Assembly (NCBI GenBank): GCA_002343825.1
Contig: DDSL01000149.1
Coordinates: 1-17,696 of the forward strand
DNA from: Chthonomonas sp. UBA2391
GTDB taxonomy: Bacteria > Armatimonadota > Fimbriimonadia > Fimbriimonadales > Fimbriimonadaceae
DNA: 17,696 nt
Reading direction: 5' to 3'
The notes below the pieces were generated by a model, which was given only the letters and a program-made list of their open reading frames with translations, ran no database searches and was not told where the DNA came from. The position numbers and the translations under genes are program-made. This document shows, piece after piece, positions 7,632 to 13,045 of the stretch; positions within the stretch are counted from its first letter, which is position 1, and each line of letters starts with the position of its first letter.

Positions 7632-8636
7632 ATGCTCCTGGCGTTGGTGCTTCCTTTCGTTTTACCGTCTCAATCGGGCGGAGTCAATCTGTCTTACAAG
7701 GCAGGGGTTTTCTCCATTGCCGCCCCCTCGGGCACCAGCAAGGTCGTCATCAACCAACCCGAACAGCCCGCTCCAAAAACTTGGGAGATCAACGAAATGG
7801 GGACCCAGGTGACCTGGAACGAGAAGGGTCTCACAGTCTCGAAGGGCGCTTACAAGCGAACCACCCAGTTCCGGGATATCCCGACCTCTCCCCGACTTTT
7901 CAGTCGAGAGCAGATCCGAACCATGCTCGAAGGCATCGAAGCCGGTGACCGCAGCGCCGAAGCCAGCGCGCTCGCCGGCTATGAACTCCTTGGGGAGAAC
8001 CTGTACCTCTTGGTGAGATGGAACGACAAAGCCAACAAGCCCCTCTTCGAGGCGATCATCCAAATCGACCTCACGCCCGAAAAGCCCTGGTTCAAGGTCC
8101 TCTATCGGTCGCCCGGCGTCTCCCAAGCCTCGGGCCCGGTCAGCGATGAGCTCTTTCTGGCCAACAATCGCCTGTGCGCCGTGGCAACCGTCGCCAATAA
8201 GTGGGGGCTTTCGACGTGGGACCTCAAGGGCGAGTTCGTCCGATACTTCCCGTTTGGAACCGGTCTCTTCCGGTGGTCGATCCCGGGAGCCGCGCCGCGC
8301 GAGCTTCTCTTTGTCGAGCGGACGGAATACAACTCTTGGCTTGCGGGCCGGGTGAATCTGGCCACGTTCGAGCGCACCGAGTTAGGTGAATCGAAGGAGA
8401 AAGCCAGCTTTGTCTCCACCGATCCGGTGACCCTTCGATTTGATAGCGTGGAGCGTAGCCGCATCCGCTATGCCGACAGTGGGCTCGAACAGGAATTCCT
8501 GGCTTGGACTGCGGCTCGACAAACGCCTCAGGGCCTCCTGATGTGGCATCCGGCGAGGAGCCCTCGGCAAGCCGTGCTCTTCCGAACTGGGACCTTCCAG
8601 CCCTTGGCCAAGTGGGGCTATGCGGCCGACGAATAG
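7632..8636 (+). CDS. Secreted protein of unknown function
   Basis: This 334-residue protein begins with a short hydrophobic segment (MLLALVLPFVLPSQS) that looks like a signal peptide but lacks the usual basic n-region. No alternative ATG, GTG or TTG exists before the in-frame stop at 7566. The mature sequence is mixed alpha/beta with many Trp- and Tyr-containing strands, for example WGLSTWDLKGEFVRYFPFG, and no recognised catalytic or binding motif. A repeated strand character hints at a beta-propeller or sandwich, but this is only an impression. The start is 15 nt from the divergent small Cys protein, so the two promoters must overlap or lie inside the opposing genes. Its last 19 nt overlap the convergent receiver gene. 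Confidence 0.82.
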   Translation: MLLALVLPFVLPSQSGGVNLSYKAGVFSIAAPSGTSKVVINQPEQPAPKTWEINEMGTQVTWNEKGLTVSKGAYKRTTQFRDIPTSPRLFSREQIRTMLEGIEAGDRSAEASALAGYELLGENLYLLVRWNDKANKPLFEAIIQIDLTPEKPWFKVLYRSPGVSQASGPVSDELFLANNRLCAVATVANKWGLSTWDLKGEFVRYFPFGTGLFRWSIPGAAPRELLFVERTEYNSWLAGRVNLATFERTELGESKEKASFVSTDPVTLRFDSVERSRIRYADSGLEQEFLAWTAARQTPQGLLMWHPARSPRQAVLFRTGTFQPLAKWGYAADE

Positions 8637-9007
8637 TCCGAACGCAGGCGCTTCACCCAGGCCTCGACGGCATATCGGTCGATGGGCTTGACGATCACCC
8701 CATCGAACCGGTTTTCCTTGGCGATTCGTCCAGCGTCAGCACTCTCCATTGCGGTGAAGAGAATCCACTTGGGTTCGGGCTCCAGGCCAAGGACGGTGGA
8801 TTGAATCCGAGTTTGTACTCCGTCCATTCCCGGCATCAGATAATCGATCACCACCGCGTCATATCGATTTTCAGAGAGCAATCCAATCGCGGTGGGACCG
8901 TCTTCCGCCGAATCGACTTCGCAGCCGGCGCCCGAGAACAGCTTCTCGCAAAGGATCCGGTTGATCAACTCGTCATCGACGACCAAAAAGCGCAAAGTCG
9001 GCTCCAT
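8618..9007 (-). CDS. CheY-like single-domain response regulator
   Basis: A 129-residue stand-alone receiver domain with D11/D12, phospho-acceptor D55 (VIDYLMPGMDG), T85 and K107 followed by the cis-proline P108, so all phosphorylation residues are present. There is no output domain, so it should act by protein-protein contact, as in motility or phosphorelay systems. No kinase or chemotaxis gene is adjacent; the pilus operon lies about 4 kb away, and a link to it is only a guess. The ATG at 9007 has TATACC 7 nt upstream, consistent with a leaderless start. The gene lies 39 nt after the hydrolase stop and its 3' end overlaps the secreted-protein gene by 19 nt. Confidence 0.93.
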   Translation of the reverse strand: MEPTLRFLVVDDELINRILCEKLFSGAGCEVDSAEDGPTAIGLLSENRYDAVVIDYLMPGMDGVQTRIQSTVLGLEPEPKWILFTAMESADAGRIAKENRFDGVIVKPIDRYAVEAWVKRLRSDYSSAA

Positions 9008-9014
9008 CCCCTTT

Positions 9015-9020
9015 GGTATA
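9015..9020 (-). promoter_or_regulatory. -10-like element TATACC of a probable leaderless promoter
   Basis: TATACC on the minus strand is followed by 7 nt and the ATG at 9007. The final consensus T is missing. The GGGG directly abutting the ATG is too close to serve as a normal Shine-Dalgarno. Confidence 0.45.
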
Positions 9021-9046
9021 GGCCTGCAGGACAGCGCACTAGAGGG

Positions 9047-9703
9047 TTAGGAGCGCTTGTGCTTTAGCAGCCACTTCGGCAATTCCGGTTCTCGGTAAGC
9101 CTGATCCCACGAGTTGTGGCCCACGCCTGGATAGATCGTCATCTTGGTCTCAACTCCGGCGGCTTCGAGGGCCGCGATCGGGGCGGTGGTTCCCGAGAAG
9201 TGGACGACGTTGTCGGCATCGCCATGAAAGGCCCATGTCGGAACCTCCTTGAGGCTCTCGACCGCCTCTTCGGGATCTACCCACCCGCACACCGGGGCCG
9301 CGGCGGCAAACTTCCACGCGAGGCGACCGGCCAGCCGGAACGTCCCCCGTCCGCCCTGGCTCAGCCCCGAAATGTAGCGCCGCTCGGGATCAAGGGCATA
9401 GGTGTCTTCGACCTCGGCCAAGACCTTGTCCAGCCATTCTCGCTGGTCGAACCACTCGCTTTCCATCGTGGGTTTTTGAGGGGCGATCACGATAAAGGGC
9501 CAGAGTTCGGACTTGTCGATCATCGCGTGGGGCAAGCCGATGAAGAGTTGCCGCACCCCGTCGGTCCCAGATTCGCCGCGGCCGTGAAGGTAAAGGATCA
9601 CCGGAGCCGGCTTGGTGAGGTCAATCCCGCGCGGAACGATCACCGCGTAGTGGTTGTCCCCCACCTCTTCATAGGCGATTCCGTGACGAGGTTCAGTAGG
9701 CAA
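9047..9703 (-). CDS. Alpha/beta hydrolase (phospholipase/carboxylesterase-like)
   Basis: A 218-residue serine hydrolase. The oxyanion-side HGRGESG motif (40-46), the nucleophile elbow GLSQGG with S115, the acid D164 in HGDADNVV (160-167) and H196 in GVGHNSW make up a complete catalytic triad. It resembles the predicted peptidase/esterase group related to phospholipase/carboxylesterase and PHB-depolymerase-like enzymes. No signal peptide is visible. The start is assigned to TTG at 9703 because GGAGG lies 9 nt upstream; this overlaps the end of the DUF4127 gene by 11 nt and implies translational coupling. A GTG at codon 14 is a possible alternative. The substrate is unknown. Confidence 0.92.
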   Translation of the reverse strand: MPTEPRHGIAYEEVGDNHYAVIVPRGIDLTKPAPVILYLHGRGESGTDGVRQLFIGLPHAMIDKSELWPFIVIAPQKPTMESEWFDQREWLDKVLAEVEDTYALDPERRYISGLSQGGRGTFRLAGRLAWKFAAAAPVCGWVDPEEAVESLKEVPTWAFHGDADNVVHFSGTTAPIAALEAAGVETKMTIYPGVGHNSWDQAYREPELPKWLLKHKRS

Positions 9704-11345
9704 CGCGTTCGGCCTCCAGCTTAAATCCGATCCGGACCTCGTAGGCGCGCGGCCAGGGGAGTTCCACTTGGATCTGGGTGAGATCCTTCACCTTATACAG
9801 CTCGTTCCCGGCAAAGAACCGCTTGCCATGGAACTGCTGTTGGTAGACCGACTCGAGTCTACGCCGGACATCGACCTGCACAAAGGCGTTGATTTCGTTG
9901 AACGCTTGACCGTAGGTCTCTTCCTTGGTTTCGCCGAGCTGGCTCTGGATCTCGTAGGCCCGGGGACGAGTGAACCGGTGGAATTCGAAGTCGTTCACCA
10001 ACCGGTGGAGGAGGAACGACCGCTGATTTAGCTCTCGGGCGAGCGGGTCGCGGGCGCGCTTGCGACTGTAAAGATAAACGTTGGCGGCCGGGATGGCGGT
10101 CCCGATGGTGTTGCCGGCGGTGTTCCACCCGGCATAACTTAGCAGTCTCATGCTCCGTCCGTTCTCGCTGAGCGCTTCGAAGAGTCGAGGGTCGCCGGTG
10201 CCGCTATAGCCGAGATTGATATCTCCCACCGCGACCGGCAGGCCTTGATCGACCTCTTTTCGCAGAGAGTCGGCGAAAACTTGGAACGCCTCGGGCCGGG
10301 GGTTGGGAGTGTTGATGTATAGCGAATAGTCGAAGTCGTCTTCGGCTTGGGCCGCCTGGGCACCGCTTGCGATGAGCTGGTCCATGACGCTGCTCTCGAC
10401 CGTTTCGGTTTCGTAGGGGGCGATCTTGGTCTTGCCTTGGGCGTCGGCGTAGTAAATGCGGACTCTCGGAGCCCATCCGCTGGAGGCGAGCATCGCGCGG
10501 CTCAGGAGTACATTGGCGTGCTGGTCGATACCTTCGCAGAAGTAGAGCCGATCCCGCACCCTCAGTTGGTCAGCCAGCCGCTGGAGCGTGGCCGTCTCGG
10601 CGAGATGGGGGCCGTATTTTTGGGCATCGTCTTGGCCGAGGATCAAGAAGTCCAGACTCCGGTTGTGGACCATCCGGACGAGGTCCTGTTGCACCCGGTT
10701 GTTGCGGATCCTTGCGGACTGGTAGGCGGCCAGACTCTCAGGCGGGATCTTCTTCAGCAGGTCCGCCATTCGTTTGCGCTCGGCCGCGGTGGGGTTCTTT
10801 CCGGTCCGAGACTTGAGAATCACGTACTGAGTCAGGGCTTCCCGCCACTTGGCGCTCGATTTGAGCGAGGTCGGGGCTAGGCGCATCAGGCTGGTGAAGC
10901 CATAGAACTTCGTCTTCGGGGCCTCGCGGCGGATCTTGACGAGGCGGCGGAGTCTGGCCATCGCCTGGTCGCGGGTGACGGCATTGGTCCGGCTGGCGAT
11001 TAGGCCGCCATAGGCGATCATCTCGGCATTGACGATCACCGCGTCATAGGCGCGCAGGTCTTGGCGGTCGAGCCAGGCGAGGATCTCGTCGGGCTTCCCC
11101 GGGATCTTGAAGCGCCCCAGCAACTCGCGGGGTGGCATATCGACCTGGACGTCGGCGATTTGGCCGATCATCTGGGCGAATTGGGTGGTCGCGGGCCGGT
11201 CGTCCAGGGGGATGAGCAACATCCGCTTGGGTCCGGTGGCGATCTCGGGGCCGAACGGATCGCTGGGGCCGGTCAAGAATGTGCCTAAGGATCCGCTGGC
11301 GAGTGCGCAGAAACATCCAACCGACCAAGCCTTTACCTTCTGCAT
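9693..11345 (-). CDS. DUF4127 family protein, probably exported
   Basis: A 550-residue member of the uncharacterised DUF4127 family. The signature segments are MLLIPLDDRPATTQ (42-55), VDMPPRELLG (68-77), NAEMIAYGGLIASR (106-119) and, towards the C-terminus, GDINLGYSGTGDPRLFEAL and YAGWNTAGNTIGTAI. The N-terminus has a lysine-containing start and a hydrophobic stretch (about 7-25) that may be a signal peptide or anchor. The frame continues open for another 142 codons upstream, but that stretch runs through hairpin repeats and is not protein-like, so the ATG at 11345 is preferred. TACAGT (11365-11370) could be its -10. It forms an overlapping pair with the downstream hydrolase. Activity is unknown; the invariant Asp/Arg motifs suggest an enzyme. 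Confidence 0.9.
   Translation of the reverse strand: MQKVKAWSVGCFCALASGSLGTFLTGPSDPFGPEIATGPKRMLLIPLDDRPATTQFAQMIGQIADVQVDMPPRELLGRFKIPGKPDEILAWLDRQDLRAYDAVIVNAEMIAYGGLIASRTNAVTRDQAMARLRRLVKIRREAPKTKFYGFTSLMRLAPTSLKSSAKWREALTQYVILKSRTGKNPTAAERKRMADLLKKIPPESLAAYQSARIRNNRVQQDLVRMVHNRSLDFLILGQDDAQKYGPHLAETATLQRLADQLRVRDRLYFCEGIDQHANVLLSRAMLASSGWAPRVRIYYADAQGKTKIAPYETETVESSVMDQLIASGAQAAQAEDDFDYSLYINTPNPRPEAFQVFADSLRKEVDQGLPVAVGDINLGYSGTGDPRLFEALSENGRSMRLLSYAGWNTAGNTIGTAIPAANVYLYSRKRARDPLARELNQRSFLLHRLVNDFEFHRFTRPRAYEIQSQLGETKEETYGQAFNEINAFVQVDVRRRLESVYQQQFHGKRFFAGNELYKVKDLTQIQVELPWPRAYEVRIGFKLEAERVAY
9713..9717 (-). promoter_or_regulatory. Shine-Dalgarno GGAGG deciding a TTG start
   Basis: GGAGG on the minus strand lies 9 nt before the TTG at 9703, inside the 3' end of the DUF4127 gene. 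It supports the rare TTG start and the 11-nt overlap. Confidence 0.6.
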
Positions 11346-11364
11346 CTCGCTTTCAGCCCGCTCC

Positions 11365-11370
11365 ACTGTA
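11365..11370 (-). promoter_or_regulatory. Candidate -10 TACAGT for the DUF4127 operon
   Basis: TACAGT on the minus strand would give a leader of roughly 12 nt before the ATG at 11345. There is no clear -35 and no clear Shine-Dalgarno, so this is tentative. Confidence 0.3.
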
Positions 11371-11540
11371 CCCCGCTTGAGGCTATCTTTCGAGACGAAC
11401 CCGAGGGGCTTTCTGGTGCGCAGCGGCCCCTGGCGCAGATTGCCGCTCGGCTGAACCGGGGCCACTTTCCTTAGCATCGGGGAGCGTAGGGGAGATGGGG
11501 CGATACCTTTACGAACCCGTTTCCGAGTCCTTGACCGCCT

Positions 11541-11622
11541 TTCAGCACGAACACCCTCACCCCGTTCGCAAGGCTCACGGACCTCTCCCTGGGGGAGAGG
11601 ATCTTTGGATTTTCGTGCTGAA
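11541..11622. repeat. 82-bp element with 11-bp terminal inverted repeats and inner hairpin
   Basis: TTCAGCACGAA (11541-11551) is perfectly inverted as TTCGTGCTGAA (11612-11622). Inside lies CCTCTCCC (11582-11589) pairing with GGGAGAGG (11593-11600) over a TGG loop, preceded by the CCCTCACCCC type sequence common in dispersed bacterial intergenic repeats. It looks like a REP- or MITE-like unit; no flanking target duplication is evident. Confidence 0.6.
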
Positions 11623-11650
11623 GACGCAAGCGGTCGGTGCGTCCGAACTG

Positions 11651-11672
11651 CCCCGGAGCTGGACCTCCGGGG
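11651..11672. repeat. 8-bp-stem GC hairpin
   Basis: CCCCGGAG (11651-11658) pairs perfectly with CTCCGGGG (11665-11672) over a 6-nt loop. No T-tract follows on either strand, so it is not a classical terminator. Confidence 0.6.
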
Positions 11673-11678
11673 CGCAAG

Positions 11679-11701
11679 CGGAGCGGGAGCTCCGCGCTCC
11701 G
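11679..11701. repeat. 7-bp-stem hairpin with palindromic loop
   Basis: CGGAGCG (11679-11685) pairs with CGCTCCG (11695-11701); the 9-nt loop itself contains the palindrome GGAGCTCC. Confidence 0.55.
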
Positions 11702-11718
11702 TCACGGTGCGAACGTGG

Positions 11719-11747
11719 CACTGTAAGCCGCGCAGCGGATTGCAGTG
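11719..11747. repeat. 13-bp imperfect hairpin
   Basis: CACTGTAAGCCGC (11719-11731) pairs with GCGGATTGCAGTG (11735-11747) around a 3-nt loop, with one G:A mismatch and one G:T wobble. It lies just upstream of the PEP-CTERM promoter. Confidence 0.6.
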
Positions 11748-11800
11748 TTGAGAGCAAGGATCCCCGCACAATTGCGTGTCTCATCTCAGGCGAAGTGTCG

Positions 11801-11806
11801 TACACT
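11801..11806 (+). promoter_or_regulatory. -10 element TACACT of a leaderless promoter
   Basis: TACACT is followed by 7 nt and the ATG at 11814, the same geometry as at 806, 4561 and 6952. It also settles the start codon: the shorter start yields a clean signal peptide. Confidence 0.65.
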
Positions 11807-11813
11807 GCTTTTC

Positions 11814-12854
11814 ATGAGATGCCAAGGCTTACCTGCCACTTTTTTAGGTTTTTTGTTGACCGTCAGTGTGGCGTCAGCCAGGGAGTACCGAATCGTCGGT
11901 GAATTCACCTCTCCTGGACTGACCAACCTGATCGTTTCTGCTGCACGCGATGGCGTCGTGGCGTTCCGTTCGGGGTTCGAAGTCTATCTGCAAGCCGGTG
12001 GACCGCGGTTGCACATTAACCAAATCAATAATTCCACTTCCATAAACATCCAAGAATGGGGAGGCAGTTTTGGCTCAGTTAAATCCAGACCGTTCGGCAG
12101 TTCATCTTCGCTATCGGGATACGTCGGGCTCGATGGTAAAATTACGTCTTTCGAGGGAGCAAATCTCAACACGTTCAAGGCGGGCGGAGACTGGGTTGGA
12201 GGCGAAATCGAAGTCAACCTGTCCACAGTCCAAAAGCTTGGCTTTGCCTACAACGTCAAGACCGGCCAGCGGCTGGAGCCCGCCTTTGATTACGGCACGG
12301 TGCTGGCCGGGGCCTCCCCCACCGGCACGCTTGTCTTCCAGTCGCGGGATGAGTTCGCTGGTTCAATCGGGCTCAATCACCGCGTCCACATCTGGCAAAA
12401 CGGTGTCTACTCGACCGTTTCGGGCTACAACGGATTCGTTCACGGAATCAATAAGCACGACGAGATCTTGCTTACCAATGGCGGCAGCGTTTTCATCGTT
12501 CAGCCAGGAAAGCCAACCCGAGAGTTCAATGGACAAATGGCCCCCGATCAGCCCAACTTCACGCAATTCAGCGATCTTGGAACTATTCTCATGGACAGCA
12601 TCTTCGGTTTCTTCGTTGGCGATGCAAAGGGTTGGTACGACTTGCGAGCGATCACGCCCGGCATTCCGGCTGGCTCCAAGATCTGGTCGGCGGTGCAAGA
12701 CCCAGTGACCGACAGGATCTATGCCCGAATTCAGTTTGACCCAAGCTCTAACGTCCGAAGGACTTACGTCCTTGACCCCGTCCCCGAGCCAGGGACGTTG
12801 GCCGCGCTCGGCCTGGGGGTTGCCGCTGTGCTGCGCCGGCAGAGAAAGGGTTAG
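11814..12854 (+). CDS. PEP-CTERM sorting-domain surface protein
   Basis: A 346-residue exported protein. It starts with a signal peptide (about residues 1-22, ending SVASA) and ends with a PEP-CTERM signal: VPEP at 323-326, a short hydrophobic helix (TLAALGLGVAAVL) and the basic tail RRQRKG. In known systems this tail is recognised by an exosortase, processed, and the protein is anchored or released at the envelope. The middle is Gly/Ser/Asn-rich and beta-strand-like, with no catalytic motif. The frame is open 23 codons upstream, but the -10 seven nt before 11814 and the signal peptide favour this start. The 5' third looks less GC-rich than neighbouring genes (for example around 12013-12050). 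No exosortase gene is in the window. Confidence 0.9.
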   Translation: MRCQGLPATFLGFLLTVSVASAREYRIVGEFTSPGLTNLIVSAARDGVVAFRSGFEVYLQAGGPRLHINQINNSTSINIQEWGGSFGSVKSRPFGSSSSLSGYVGLDGKITSFEGANLNTFKAGGDWVGGEIEVNLSTVQKLGFAYNVKTGQRLEPAFDYGTVLAGASPTGTLVFQSRDEFAGSIGLNHRVHIWQNGVYSTVSGYNGFVHGINKHDEILLTNGGSVFIVQPGKPTREFNGQMAPDQPNFTQFSDLGTILMDSIFGFFVGDAKGWYDLRAITPGIPAGSKIWSAVQDPVTDRIYARIQFDPSSNVRRTYVLDPVPEPGTLAALGLGVAAVLRRQRKG

Positions 12855-12865
12855 CGCGGAATTGT

Positions 12866-12960
12866 GGGGAATGGTGGGGGTTTGAGAGCCAGGGGGAGCG
12901 GTGGGAGAGACTAAAGGATCTCGGGGAGCATTGGGGAGCGATTGGGGGCCGGTGGGAGGG
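12866..12960 (+). repeat. G-run cluster with G-quadruplex potential
   Basis: Nine runs of three to five G on the + strand lie within 95 nt (12866-69, 12876-80, 12892-96, 12903-05, 12923-26, 12933-36, 12944-48, 12954-56, 12958-60), followed by TTTTT. Part of the stretch is an imperfect repeat of GGGGAGC-ATT units. It begins 12 nt after the PEP-CTERM stop. Confidence 0.6.
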
Positions 12961-13021
12961 TTTTTGACTCGAGCACTCCGCCACCACTCCCGACTTGCTC
13001 TCCCATCGGTCCCCGAGATCC
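12916..13021. repeat. Perfect 12-bp inverted repeat in the convergent intergenic region
   Basis: GGATCTCGGGGA (12916-12927) is perfectly inverted as TCCCCGAGATCC (13010-13021), 82 nt apart. The right arm can alternatively fold locally: GAGATC (13015-13020) with GATCTC (13024-13029) over a 3-nt loop. The pair lies between the convergent PEP-CTERM and pilT stops and may act in bidirectional transcription termination, though no typical T-tract follows the arms. Confidence 0.55.
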
Positions 13022-13045
13022 GCGATCTCTTCGACCACGCCACCG

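Larger units (their letters stand above)
11346..11813. other. Non-coding region with G-runs and several hairpin repeats
   Basis: A 468-nt gap between divergent genes with no convincing gene. In order it holds the DUF4127 promoter region, a G-run stretch (about 11476-11500, GGGGAGC-like units), an element bounded by 11-bp inverted repeats (11541-11622), three further hairpins (11651-11672, 11679-11701, 11719-11747), and the -10 of the PEP-CTERM gene. Open frames across it on both strands read as Arg/Pro/Ser-rich repeat translations, not proteins. Confidence 0.7.

Noticed and set aside
11651..11701. GC hairpins as intrinsic terminators
   Set aside because: No T-tract follows on either strand, and both flanking genes are transcribed away from this region.
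11346..11771. 142-codon N-terminal extension of the DUF4127 frame
   Set aside because: The extension runs through hairpin repeats and reads as Arg/Pro/Ser-rich repeat translation. The ATG at 11345 starts a signal-like segment followed by the family N-terminus.
11745..11813. Upstream start for the PEP-CTERM gene
   Set aside because: It would begin within a hairpin and place 23 residues before the signal peptide; the -10 element 7 nt before 11814 favours the shorter form.
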